Positions 26,986 to 35,928 of a stretch of DNA of 64,000 nt are shown here, piece after piece. A model generated the notes under the pieces. The model did not search any database. It was not told the origin of the DNA and saw nothing but the letters and a program-made list of their open reading frames with translations. How positions within the stretch are numbered: position 1 is the stretch's first letter; each line of letters begins with the position of its first letter. This DNA is from Pigmentiphaga aceris. Lineage in GTDB: Bacteria; Pseudomonadota; Gammaproteobacteria; Burkholderiales; Burkholderiaceae_B. A program made the position numbers and the translations under genes. The stretch spans positions 4,650,001 to 4,714,000 of the forward strand of contig NZ_CP043046.1 of NCBI RefSeq assembly GCF_008119665.1. Reading direction: 5' to 3'.

Positions 26986-29354
26986 TCCGGCGATCTGTGA
27001 CCCAAGGGTGGCTATCGGCCGGCTGGCTGCAGGCGCTGTTGGCAGGAAGCCTGATCAGCGGCGCTGCATGCGCGGCAGCCCCCGCCAACTTCAGCACCAC
27101 CGCCGACGGCACGGCCTTCTATCCGTTTGCCATCGACGAAGATGCACTGACGGGCGCACCTGACATGTCGCGCCTGAATCAGCCGCTGACCCCTGCGGCC
27201 AAGATCACCGCGCGCGACGGGCATTTCTGGTCTGTCGGGGCCGATGGCAAACCGGGAACGGCCGACGATGCGCGGGTGCGCCTGTTCGGTGCCAGCCTGA
27301 GCTTCTCGGCCAATTTCCCCACTGCGGCGGACGCGCCACGCTTGGCCAGTCGCTTGCGCAAGCTGGGCTTCAATGCAGTGCGTCTGCACCACCTGGACTC
27401 GCTTCCCGGCACCGCCACCGCACCACCCAATAGCATTCTGACGCCCGGCCCCTACCCAAGCTTCAACCCGGAAGCGGTGAACCGGCTGAAGAACCTGATC
27501 GGTGCGCTGTCTGCTCAGGGTATCTACGTCAATCTGAACCTGCGGGTGGGATATCGGTTCCGCCCTGACGTCGATCAGGTGCCCGCACTGCCTGCCGATG
27601 CGCCCACCGGTGCGTCGGCGCACAGTTATTGGCCGCGCATGATTGAGCTGCAGGAACGCTATGCGCGCGAGCTGATCCGTGCGCTGGGTCTGCGCGGCAA
27701 TCCTGCCTTGGCAATGGTCGAAATCAGCAACGAGTCTTCGCTGGTGTGGGCGTGGCAGCAGCGCAAATGGGCGGCGATGGTGCCTCCCGCCTATTCGGAC
27801 GAATTGCTTGCGCGCTGGCAGACGTGGCTGGTGCAGCGTTACGGGTCGATAGGTCAGGCGTGCACCGCCTGGGATACGTGCCCGGCCAGCCAGACCAGCG
27901 TGCCGCTGCTGTCGCCAGACGATGCCGTCGGCGGCGACCGGATGATCGATGGCGTGCAGCGCCGGGTCGGCCGCATGGCTGATCGCCTGTTCGGCAACGA
28001 CAAGAGCAAGCCCACCGGCGCGGCCTTGCGCACGCAGGACTTCCTGAGTTTCCTGGCCGACACCGACCGCGTCTATTTCGACCGTTTGCGCCGTGTGGTG
28101 CACGAAGAAACCGATACGCAGGTGCCTGTCACCGGTACCCAGATGGCGTTCGGGGGCGTGTCCAATTTCGACGCCAATGCCGGCATGGACTACATCGACG
28201 AACACTTCTACGTCGATCACCCGGAATCCGGTCCGGACTGGCAGCGCGACTGGTACATCCGCAATCTTGCCGCCACGGGTGACGCCATGCAGCGCATTCA
28301 GGCGATCTCATTCCGGCGAGACAGCCGCAAGCCCTTCGTGGTCAGCGAGTTCAACCAGCCTTATCCGAACCGCCACGGCGCAGAGATTTTGCCGGTGATG
28401 GCCATTGTGGCGTCCATGCAGGATTGGGACGGTCTGTTCTTCTTCGACTACGCCCAGGAAGCCGACTGGCCAAAAGCGCCCACCAGTTTCTCGCTGACGG
28501 GCAACTGGGGCCAATTGGCCCTGGCCGGGCAAAGCGCAGCAGTGTTCCGCGAGGCGCAGGCAACGCCTTTGAGCACCCGTCTGGACATTCCGCTGGGGCC
28601 GGACGCACGCCGTGCCATCGCCGCCGACCCAAGCTACGGCGCGCTGGAAGCCTATCTGGCCAACAAACAAGACATCACATCGGCCCGTGGGTGGCGCGAG
28701 TCGATGGCGATCAAGCTTGATCCGTCTGCCAGTGCGGCGACGAACGTCGTGGCCAAACCCGTCGCCCCCTATTCCAGCCCGGATGAGCAGGTGCGCTTTG
28801 ATCCGCAGCGCCAGGTACTGGAATTCCGTGGCAAACAAAGCTGGGGCGTCTTTGGCACCCCGGGCGATGCGCGGGTTGGTGACGATGCCCTGGGCGCTCG
28901 CGTTGCTGCGTCCCCCACGCAATACGCCACCTTGCTGGTCACCGCTCTGGACGCCCAGCCGCTGCCGGACTCTCGCCGCCTGCTGGTGACGGTTGGCGGT
29001 GCCACCACCGGCACCCAACCTGGCTCGCAGCCGCTGCGGCCCAAGGGGCTGGTGCGCCACCGGGCAGCACGCGACACCTGGGCCATCGAACCCGACCCGG
29101 CTGTCACCCCCTCCCCCAGCGGCCCACGCGCCAGTCAGGCACCTGCATGGGTCTCGCGCACCGAGACCACGCTGGACTGGCGCACGCCAGCACGCAGCCT
29201 GACCGTCTATCCGCTCAATGGCGCAGGCAAGCGCCAGGCACCCATGGCCGGCAATCTGGCCAGCATCGACAACGGCCGCGCCACGATCCGTCTGCATACC
29301 AGCGCCGCGCTGGCCAGCCCCTGGTATGAAGTCGTGCTGGAGGGCAACCGATGA
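26982..29354 (+). CDS. Secreted glycoside hydrolase of clan GH-A (cellulase-like fold)
   Basis: The 790-residue protein starts with a signal peptide (MIRRSVTQGW, hydrophobic core, AACAAAPA cleavage region near residue 34). A TIM-barrel domain follows with the two expected acids: Glu251 in MVEISNESS (acid/base, after Asn) and Glu456 in FVVSEFNQP (nucleophile). The C-terminal 250 residues are probably beta-rich accessory domains. The position inside a Wzx/Wzy operon with ATGA overlaps on both sides suggests that it trims or degrades the polymer made here, as periplasmic or outer-surface hydrolases do in alginate or Pel systems. Linkage specificity cannot be read. Confidence 0.8.
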   Translation: MIRRSVTQGWLSAGWLQALLAGSLISGAACAAAPANFSTTADGTAFYPFAIDEDALTGAPDMSRLNQPLTPAAKITARDGHFWSVGADGKPGTADDARVRLFGASLSFSANFPTAADAPRLASRLRKLGFNAVRLHHLDSLPGTATAPPNSILTPGPYPSFNPEAVNRLKNLIGALSAQGIYVNLNLRVGYRFRPDVDQVPALPADAPTGASAHSYWPRMIELQERYARELIRALGLRGNPALAMVEISNESSLVWAWQQRKWAAMVPPAYSDELLARWQTWLVQRYGSIGQACTAWDTCPASQTSVPLLSPDDAVGGDRMIDGVQRRVGRMADRLFGNDKSKPTGAALRTQDFLSFLADTDRVYFDRLRRVVHEETDTQVPVTGTQMAFGGVSNFDANAGMDYIDEHFYVDHPESGPDWQRDWYIRNLAATGDAMQRIQAISFRRDSRKPFVVSEFNQPYPNRHGAEILPVMAIVASMQDWDGLFFFDYAQEADWPKAPTSFSLTGNWGQLALAGQSAAVFREAQATPLSTRLDIPLGPDARRAIAADPSYGALEAYLANKQDITSARGWRESMAIKLDPSASAATNVVAKPVAPYSSPDEQVRFDPQRQVLEFRGKQSWGVFGTPGDARVGDDALGARVAASPTQYATLLVTALDAQPLPDSRRLLVTVGGATTGTQPGSQPLRPKGLVRHRAARDTWAIEPDPAVTPSPSGPRASQAPAWVSRTETTLDWRTPARSLTVYPLNGAGKRQAPMAGNLASIDNGRATIRLHTSAALASPWYEVVLEGNR

Positions 29355-30265
29355 ACGCCGATATCAGCGTCTGCATCGCCACCTATAAACGCCTGGACCG
29401 GCTGGACGCCTTGCTGGGCGATCTGCTTGCACAGCACTGCCTGCCACGAGAAATCGTGGTGGTGGACAACGACGCACAAGGCAGCGCGCGCGCGGTGCTG
29501 GCACGCCATCAGAGCGCTCAATCGGCATGCCCGCTGATCTATGACATTCAGCCCGAGAAGAACATCTCGCTGACACGCAATCGCACGGTGGCGCTTGCCA
29601 GCGGCACGTGGCTGGCCTTCATCGACGATGACGAACGCGCGCCGCCAGACTGGTTGGCAAGCTTGCTGGCGTCCGCCCAGGCACATCATGCAGACGGTGT
29701 TTTGGGACCCGTGCTGCCCGTGCTGCCAGACGACGCGCCCGCCTGGATTCGTCGTGGCAGCTTTTACGACTGGGCCCGCATGCATACGGGCACCCCCGTT
29801 CCGGCCAATCAACTGCGCTTCGGCAATCTGATGTTGAAGGCCGACTTGCTGGGCCGCATCGACCCGGTGTTCGATCCACGTCTGGGGCTCACGGGTGGAG
29901 AAGACGGTGACCTGCTGATGCGCCTGGTGAAAGACGGTGCACGCATGGTGTGGAACGACGAAGCGACCGTCACCGAACCTGTGGAAGCCAGTCGCCTGCA
30001 ACTGCGCTGGATACTGCGGCGCGCGCTGCGCGGCGGGCAAGATTTTGCCCGCCACTTCCTGGCTGGCCGCCTGCAGCCGCCCAGCCTGCGCAACCGTGCC
30101 GTGTTCTTTGCGCGGGCGCTGCTGCAACTGCTGGCAGCCGGCCTGCTGAGTCTGCTTACGCTACCCGCAGGCCGCCACCACAGCGCATACTGGCTGGGCC
30201 GCGCCTGCGCCAACTTCGGCAAACTGTCCGTCCTCTGGGGATGGCACTACACGGAATACGCATGA
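29351..30265 (+). CDS. Family 2 glycosyltransferase
   Basis: The 304-residue GT-A enzyme opens with DISVCIATYKRLDRLDALL, has the nucleotide-sugar metal motif FIDDDERAP near residue 97 and the acceptor-side segment GLTGGEDGDLLMRL. The last 60 residues are hydrophobic and probably sit at the membrane. It should add one sugar to the lipid-linked repeat unit. It overlaps both neighbours by four bases. Confidence 0.85.
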   Translation: MNADISVCIATYKRLDRLDALLGDLLAQHCLPREIVVVDNDAQGSARAVLARHQSAQSACPLIYDIQPEKNISLTRNRTVALASGTWLAFIDDDERAPPDWLASLLASAQAHHADGVLGPVLPVLPDDAPAWIRRGSFYDWARMHTGTPVPANQLRFGNLMLKADLLGRIDPVFDPRLGLTGGEDGDLLMRLVKDGARMVWNDEATVTEPVEASRLQLRWILRRALRGGQDFARHFLAGRLQPPSLRNRAVFFARALLQLLAAGLLSLLTLPAGRHHSAYWLGRACANFGKLSVLWGWHYTEYA

Positions 30266-31449
30266 TGTCGACCTGGATCAATCTGCTGCTCCTGCTGATC
30301 GCCATTCCGCCAGCCGTCGTCTGTCTTTACCTGGGTTTGCTGACCTTGTTGTCGGCACGCCTGCCGCGCCCGCAGCCCGCCCATCGCCGCTTGCGCTTCG
30401 ACATTCTGGTGCCTGCTCACAACGAAGCCGCAGTCATCAAACGCACGATTGCCAGCCTGCGCAAGATCGACTGGCCCAGCGACGGTTTTCGTATTCTGGT
30501 GATTGCCGACAACTGCACCGACAACACCGCCGACCTCGCGCGCGACGCAGGTGCAACGGTGATCGAACGCCATGATGCCGTTCGACGCGGCAAAGGTTAT
30601 GCGGTTGAAGCCGGCATTGCACACAGCGCTCGCGGCGGACGTGCCGACGCGATGGTGTTCATCGACGCCGATACGGTCGTCACGCCCAACCTGCTTTCTG
30701 CCTGCGCCGCCCGCATCGAGGCCGGTGCCGAGGCCATGCAGGTGCACTACGGCGTCTTGAACCCGAACGATTCCTGGCGCACCCGCCTGGTGACCATGGC
30801 CTACGGCGCGTCGCACGCAGTACGCTCACGCGCCCGCGAACGCATGGGGGCATCGTGCGGGTTACGCGGCAATGGCATGTGTCTGACACATGCACTGCTC
30901 AAGCGCCATCCGTTCCAGGTGTATTCGATGACCGAAGACCTGGAATACGGCATTCAGCTTGGGCTGAACGGTGTGCGTGTGCATTACATCGACGAAGCCA
31001 GCGCCGATGCCGAACTGGTGTCCTCAGGCAGTGCATCGGCCTCGCAGCGCCAGCGCTGGGAAGGTGGGCGGCTGATGGTCGCCCGCGCCTACACCGGCCG
31101 CTTGCTGAAAGCTGCGTGGCAGAAACGCAGTGGCGTGTGTCTGGAATTGGCGATGGACCTGATCACGCTGCCGCTGGGTTATCTCGCGCTGCAGATCGGC
31201 GTGCTGCTGGTTGCCTGCCTGGCGGTGGCCGTCTTCTGGCCAGTGGGCCTGCTGTGGCTGGCGCTGCCCGTGCTGATGCTGCTGATCATCATGATCCACG
31301 TATTCCGTGGCTGGCAGTTGTCACCGCTTGGCCCGCAAGCGTTGCTGGATCTCTTCCGAGTTCCCTTCTTCATTGCGTGGAAGCTGTTCGTGATGCTGCG
31401 CCACCGGGGCAACAAGGCATGGGTCAAAACCAAGCGGAACGCCCCGTGA
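30262..31449 (+). CDS. Membrane-bound family 2 glycosyltransferase
   Basis: The 395-residue protein has an N-terminal transmembrane helix (about 5-28), a cytoplasmic GT-A domain (FDILVPAHNEAAVI, MVFIDADTVV, MTEDLEYGIQLGL and QRQRWEGGR, the QxxRW processive-type motif), and two or three C-terminal helices (about 305-350). This resembles hyaluronan/cellulose-synthase-like GT2 enzymes, so it may extend a chain rather than add one residue. ATG 30262 overlaps the previous stop by four bases; longer in-frame starts lie inside the preceding gene. Confidence 0.85.
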   Translation: MMSTWINLLLLLIAIPPAVVCLYLGLLTLLSARLPRPQPAHRRLRFDILVPAHNEAAVIKRTIASLRKIDWPSDGFRILVIADNCTDNTADLARDAGATVIERHDAVRRGKGYAVEAGIAHSARGGRADAMVFIDADTVVTPNLLSACAARIEAGAEAMQVHYGVLNPNDSWRTRLVTMAYGASHAVRSRARERMGASCGLRGNGMCLTHALLKRHPFQVYSMTEDLEYGIQLGLNGVRVHYIDEASADAELVSSGSASASQRQRWEGGRLMVARAYTGRLLKAAWQKRSGVCLELAMDLITLPLGYLALQIGVLLVACLAVAVFWPVGLLWLALPVLMLLIIMIHVFRGWQLSPLGPQALLDLFRVPFFIAWKLFVMLRHRGNKAWVKTKRNAP

Positions 31450-32783
31450 ATACCGCGTCGCGTTCTTCCGCCTATGCGCCCTTGATGCGCATCTTCGGCA
31501 GCTCGGTGGCTGACCAGGCCATGCTGTCCGGCGCGAATCTGCTGATCGGGCTGATCCTGATCCGCTATGCCAGCGAAACGCAGTACGGCTATTACGTGCT
31601 GGCCTTCAACGCCATGATGCTGGCCACCACCTTGCAAGGCACGTTCATCAACACACCGCTGGTCGCCATGCTGCCGACCATGAGCGACAGCACGCGCAGC
31701 CAATGGCTGGGTAGCCTGTTGCACGACCAGCGTCGCTGGGCAGCAGGTGCCGCGCTGGTGTCGATGGTGGTCACGGGCATTGCACTGGTGACAGGCGCAC
31801 TGCCTACTGAGGCCGGGCCGATCTGCGCCGCCGCCATCGTGCTGATCCTGGCCGCGCTGTACCGCGAGTATTACCGGGGCATTCTGATCATGCTCAGGCG
31901 TCCACACCCGGTGCTGGCCGCCGATGCCGTCTATGTGGTGGGCCTGATCGCAGGCGGTTTGCTGGCCACCCAATCCCCATGGGCGGCCACCGTTGCCTTG
32001 CTGTCAGCGGCCGTATCTGCCGTGGTCGGCGGCACCTTGCTGCGCCGGGTGTTGGGCGATGCCGTCGATCACCGCGCCGCCCCCGGCCGCCTGCGCGACA
32101 TTGCGCGCACCGGCATCTGGGCGGCGGCCGGTGGCGTGATCTATTGGCTGTTCAACCAGGGCTACAGCTTCCTGACGGTGATGACGCTGGATGTCACCGC
32201 AGTGGCCGCCGTGGCCGCCGCGCGCCTGCTGCTGATGCCAGTCAACTTGCTGGTGACCGGTGTGCAAAAACAGTTGATGCCAATGGCTGCCGGCTGGCTG
32301 CATGAACATGGTGCCCGCAAAACACTGCAACGCCTGAGCATCTTCTCGCTTGCCCTGGGCCTGGGCGCGGCGGTCTACGTCGCCATTGCCTGGTTGCTGC
32401 GCGACTGGATCTTCATCGACCTGATGCACAAAGACTTCGCGCAGCGTGACACCTTGCTGGCATTGTGGTCGTGCATCTTCCTGATCATGGCCCTGCGTGA
32501 ACCAGCCATGCTGGTCAGTGTGATGCGTCAGCGTTTTCGCATTCTTGCTGCCACAGCGGGCGTGTGTTCCGTCTTTGCGCTCGCGGTCAGCTACTTCTGC
32601 ATGCAAGCCTACGGTGCGCCCGGCGCACCGCTTGGCATTCTGGCCGGCGAGATCGCCTACTTCATTGTTGCCATCGTGCTGGCCTTGGTCGAGGTTCGCC
32701 GCGACGCCCGACATGATGCCTCGCAGTCCCCACCCTCCGCCGCGCCCCGCTCGGCATCCTTGTCCGGAAACGACTCCCCGTGA
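31446..32783 (+). CDS. Wzx-like polysaccharide flippase
   Basis: The 445-residue integral membrane protein has about twelve hydrophobic segments in a MATE/MOP pattern (IFGSSVADQAMLSGANLLIG at the start; YWLFNQGYSFLTVMTLDVTA midway). Wzx flippases move the lipid-linked repeat from the cytoplasmic to the periplasmic leaflet for Wzy. GTG 31446 overlaps the previous stop as GTGA; the next gene also starts with GTGA. The hydrophilic tail (SQSPPSAAPRSAS) is low-complexity. Confidence 0.8.
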   Translation: MNTASRSSAYAPLMRIFGSSVADQAMLSGANLLIGLILIRYASETQYGYYVLAFNAMMLATTLQGTFINTPLVAMLPTMSDSTRSQWLGSLLHDQRRWAAGAALVSMVVTGIALVTGALPTEAGPICAAAIVLILAALYREYYRGILIMLRRPHPVLAADAVYVVGLIAGGLLATQSPWAATVALLSAAVSAVVGGTLLRRVLGDAVDHRAAPGRLRDIARTGIWAAAGGVIYWLFNQGYSFLTVMTLDVTAVAAVAAARLLLMPVNLLVTGVQKQLMPMAAGWLHEHGARKTLQRLSIFSLALGLGAAVYVAIAWLLRDWIFIDLMHKDFAQRDTLLALWSCIFLIMALREPAMLVSVMRQRFRILAATAGVCSVFALAVSYFCMQAYGAPGAPLGILAGEIAYFIVAIVLALVEVRRDARHDASQSPPSAAPRSASLSGNDSP

Positions 32784-33835
32784 CCCTGCTGTCCGTTCAA
32801 TATCTGCGTGCCGTTGCCGCCATGATGGTGGTGGTGTTCCACCTCGTCCCCCAATTGCGCCGCATGGGCTACGACGGATACTGGCCAGACTGGCTCGCGG
32901 GCGGTGTGGATATCTTTTTCATCATCAGCGGCTTCATCATGTGGGTGACCACGGTTGATCGTCCGATGACACCGTGGACCTTCTTCCAGCGCCGCCTGGT
33001 GCGCATTGCGCCGCTGTACTGGCTGCTGACCACCGTCGTGGTGATCGTGATGCTGGTGGCTCCCAAACTATTGCAGACCACCAGCTTCGGCCTGACCCAC
33101 GTATTGGCGTCCTACGCGTTCCTGCCTGCCATCAGCCCCGCCACCGGCTGGGTCAATCCGGTGGTCAATCCGGGCTGGACACTGAACTACGAGATGTTCT
33201 TCTACCTGGTGTTCGGGCTGGGCTTGCTGCTGCAACCGAGTGCGCGCTTCATTACCGTAAGCCTGGTATTGGGTGGTCTGGTCAGCCTGCAACTGCTGCC
33301 CCTGCCCGAGCACTTCGTGGTCGATTTCTATACGTCTGGCCTGTTGCTTGAATTCATCTTCGGCATGGCCTTGGCCCGCTTGTATCTGGCCGGACGCCTG
33401 CTACCCACGCGCAGCGCCGCGTGGATCAGCATGGGGGTAGGAGCAATCGCTTTCGGCACCATGCTGGCGGTGGTGCCCGAATGGCCGCGCGTCATCATCT
33501 TCGGCATGCCCGCGCTGGCCATCGTGACCGGGGCACTGTCGCTGGAACTGCACGGCGGGGTGCGCCACCATGCATTCACTCACTTGCTGGGCGACGCGTC
33601 GTACTCGATCTACCTGACCCATTTCATGACCCTGTCCGCCTTCGGTCAGGCATGGCGCAGGCTGGGGCTGGGCGAGATGACGGGCGGCTTCTGGCTGTTC
33701 TGCATTGTGGCGACCGTGGTGTCCACCGTGATCGGCCTGCTGGCCTATCGCTGGGTCGAGCAACCCCTGGTGCGGTACTTCAACCGACGCCGCAAGCCAG
33801 CAGCGCCGGTGTCTGTGCCTTCCACGGCACGCTGA
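32780..33835 (+). CDS. Acyltransferase 3 family membrane protein
   Basis: The 351-residue protein has about ten transmembrane segments and the family start LLSVQYLRAVAAMMVVVFHL (with the conserved His), FFIISGFIMWVTT and FFQRRLVRIAPLYWLLT. Such enzymes O-acetylate or otherwise acylate polysaccharides in the inner membrane. It is the last gene of the plus-strand exopolysaccharide operon; its stop is six bases from the stop of the convergent minus-strand operon, so the two transcripts may overlap. Confidence 0.88.
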   Translation: MTLLSVQYLRAVAAMMVVVFHLVPQLRRMGYDGYWPDWLAGGVDIFFIISGFIMWVTTVDRPMTPWTFFQRRLVRIAPLYWLLTTVVVIVMLVAPKLLQTTSFGLTHVLASYAFLPAISPATGWVNPVVNPGWTLNYEMFFYLVFGLGLLLQPSARFITVSLVLGGLVSLQLLPLPEHFVVDFYTSGLLLEFIFGMALARLYLAGRLLPTRSAAWISMGVGAIAFGTMLAVVPEWPRVIIFGMPALAIVTGALSLELHGGVRHHAFTHLLGDASYSIYLTHFMTLSAFGQAWRRLGLGEMTGGFWLFCIVATVVSTVIGLLAYRWVEQPLVRYFNRRRKPAAPVSVPSTAR

Positions 33836-33841
33836 CCTGTC

Positions 33842-34906
33842 TTAGCGCGCCAGCCCCAAGCGATCGCGCAACAACCGCAGGTAACGATGATGACGACGAT
33901 TGGCGGCGCGTTGCGCCGACCAGTCGATCATGCTGTCGTTCATGTCGTAGTCCCCGCGTTGCGCGTCCGGAATCTGGCCACGTTCCACTGAGTCGATCAA
34001 GGACGGCAACTGCTCGTAGAACGCAGCATTGCGGTAAGGCGGATGCAGCGACCACAGCCCGCCCTCGCTGCCCAGGAAATCCAGCCGCGACATGCCGTTT
34101 GCCTGCAAGGTCTCACCCATGATGACTTCGGCCTCGCGTGCACGCGGCGGATTGCCCAGCAACACGGCTTTCATGCGGCTTGGCAGCGCAGGGGCAAGTA
34201 GCGGCAAGTGGCCGATCGATTCATGCATGCGCTGCATGTCGAACATGAAAATACGGGTGCTGACATGCCTGAACCGGTAGCCATGCACGCCTTCGATCTC
34301 GACCTGCTTGGGCACGTCACTGCCATGACCCAGCAGCACGCCATCGGCACGCGGCGGACCGGGCAAGGGGCTGGTGAACAGCAATGAAGGATCGGCGTCC
34401 ATCACACCAATGGCTTCTTCTACCCAACGGGTACTGCCACCGCCAAACAGCATGTCGCTGTCGAAGTGCACGATGTAGCGGGAACGGGCGTGATACATGC
34501 CATAGAAATAGGCATAGAACGGGCCGCCGTCCCAGGCCTTGACGGGGATGTCATCTTCGCCGAAGAACGCCTGCGCCACCTCGCGTCTGGCCTTGTTGCT
34601 GTAATCGACCTCGTGCATGTCCAGCGTCGGACAGTGCGTGGCGATGTCAGCCACCAGTTCGCGCAGGCGGTTCAGGTAATCATCGAAATGCGTGCCGCGA
34701 TAACGCCCCGCTTTGCTGCGATGCGTATCCACCGTGACCACGATGCGATCGACCATCGGCCCCCAGACACGAATCTGGTGCGCGAGCAGGTGTTCGACAT
34801 GCCGGAAATCCATCGGATACATGCTGATCTGCGCCGCCACCCGATGGGGGTACTTCGGCGGGCCGTTGCGTGCATTGCGAATGGCGGCCAGGACGGCTTC
34901 ACTCAT
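33842..34906 (-). CDS. Putative GT-A-fold glycosyltransferase of the exopolysaccharide locus
   Basis: The 354-residue protein has no signal peptide or membrane helix. IVHFDSDMLFGGG near residues 145-157 is a DxD-type metal/nucleotide-sugar motif, and IVVTVDTHRSKAGRYRG fits the first strand region of a GT-A fold. I do not recognise its family. It ends the minus-strand operon 53 bases after the SDR gene. The start region carries an exact 14-base tandem duplication, so a second ATG at 34920 exists but runs into a stop after five codons; 34906 is the working start. Confidence 0.6.
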   Translation of the reverse strand: MSEAVLAAIRNARNGPPKYPHRVAAQISMYPMDFRHVEHLLAHQIRVWGPMVDRIVVTVDTHRSKAGRYRGTHFDDYLNRLRELVADIATHCPTLDMHEVDYSNKARREVAQAFFGEDDIPVKAWDGGPFYAYFYGMYHARSRYIVHFDSDMLFGGGSTRWVEEAIGVMDADPSLLFTSPLPGPPRADGVLLGHGSDVPKQVEIEGVHGYRFRHVSTRIFMFDMQRMHESIGHLPLLAPALPSRMKAVLLGNPPRAREAEVIMGETLQANGMSRLDFLGSEGGLWSLHPPYRNAAFYEQLPSLIDSVERGQIPDAQRGDYDMNDSMIDWSAQRAANRRHHRYLRLLRDRLGLAR

Positions 34907-34920
34907 ACGGCTTCACTCAT
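34893..34920. repeat. Exact 14-base tandem duplication over a start codon
   Basis: ACGGCTTCACTCAT occurs at 34893-34906 and again at 34907-34920. On the minus strand each copy carries ATGAGTGAAGCCGT, the first codons of the glycosyltransferase-like gene. The upstream copy is out of frame. Confidence 0.9.
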
Positions 34921-34959
34921 GCTGCTTTCCTGAAACAGAGGCACCGTGCCACGGGGCGT

Positions 34960-35928
34960 TCATCGCGGTGACGTACGCCAGGCGTCGGCGGTGCGGCCGA
35001 TGCCGGTTTCCAAGGGCGTCCAGTCAAGGCCCAGACGCTGCTGCGCCTGGATCGATGACAGGCGAATATCCTGCCCCCACAGACGCAGCAAGGACGGCGG
35101 AATCGGCGGTGGCAAGCGGCGGGTATCGAAGCGCAGACGGCCTGCGCCAATTTCCATGATCTTCAAGGCCGGTCCAAGCATCTTGGTTTCGATCTTCAGA
35201 CGACGCCCGCCAATCCGTGCCACCGGTACCTTGCCAAGCCGCCGTGCGAATGCAATGAAGTAATCGTTCCAGGACGGTGCCTGCGCCATCGCCAGGTTGA
35301 ATACACCGCCCGCGACATCCGCGCGCTGCACAGCTTGCAACACGGCTTCCACCACATCGTCGATGTAGACCAGGTTGCTGCAACCGTCGCCTGCCGCCCC
35401 CAGATCGCCAATGCGGCGATCAGCCAGCAGCAGCGCAATACGCTCGCTCCATTGCGGGCTGCCAGGGCCGTAGATACAACCCGGGCGCAGCATCACCACA
35501 TTGGGCAAGCCGGCAAGAATGGTTTCGGTCTGCGCCTTGGCACCTGCATAACCTGCCAGGCCTGTAGCAGCCGGCGTGCTTTCTTCGATCACACCGATTG
35601 CGCCGCCGTACACCGCCATCGAGCTGAAGTGCACCAGACGCGGGGCAGACGCGCCCAGGGGTGCCAAGGCCTTCTTCAGCGCCTCGGCACCGGCCACCAT
35701 CACGGCGGGCGAGCCCGCCACGCAATTGACGACCGCGCCGACGTCGGCCAAGGCAGTGCGCAATGCCGACGCATCGGTGGCATCGAGTTTCACTGATGCA
35801 ACATCGCCCAGGCGCAACGTGCCTCGCACGCCTGCAACCGGCTCGGCCCAGGTCGAGGCTTTCAGCGCGCGGATGACCGCCTGGCCGACATAACCGTTGG
35901 CACCCAGCACCAACACCTTGGTCTTCAT
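34960..35928 (-). CDS. NAD-dependent epimerase/dehydratase (extended SDR)
   Basis: The 322-residue enzyme has the Rossmann motif GANGYVGQA near the N-terminus, VHFSSMAVYGG with the catalytic Ser region, and GYAGAKAQ as the YxxxK catalytic pair. YIDDVVEAVLQAV and NLAMAQAPSWNDYF are typical of nucleotide-sugar epimerases. It probably modifies a nucleotide sugar for this exopolysaccharide, but the substrate is not identifiable. Its ATG overlaps the stop of the GMC oxidoreductase by four bases (ATGA). Confidence 0.83.
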   Translation of the reverse strand: MKTKVLVLGANGYVGQAVIRALKASTWAEPVAGVRGTLRLGDVASVKLDATDASALRTALADVGAVVNCVAGSPAVMVAGAEALKKALAPLGASAPRLVHFSSMAVYGGAIGVIEESTPAATGLAGYAGAKAQTETILAGLPNVVMLRPGCIYGPGSPQWSERIALLLADRRIGDLGAAGDGCSNLVYIDDVVEAVLQAVQRADVAGGVFNLAMAQAPSWNDYFIAFARRLGKVPVARIGGRRLKIETKMLGPALKIMEIGAGRLRFDTRRLPPPIPPSLLRLWGQDIRLSSIQAQQRLGLDWTPLETGIGRTADAWRTSPR

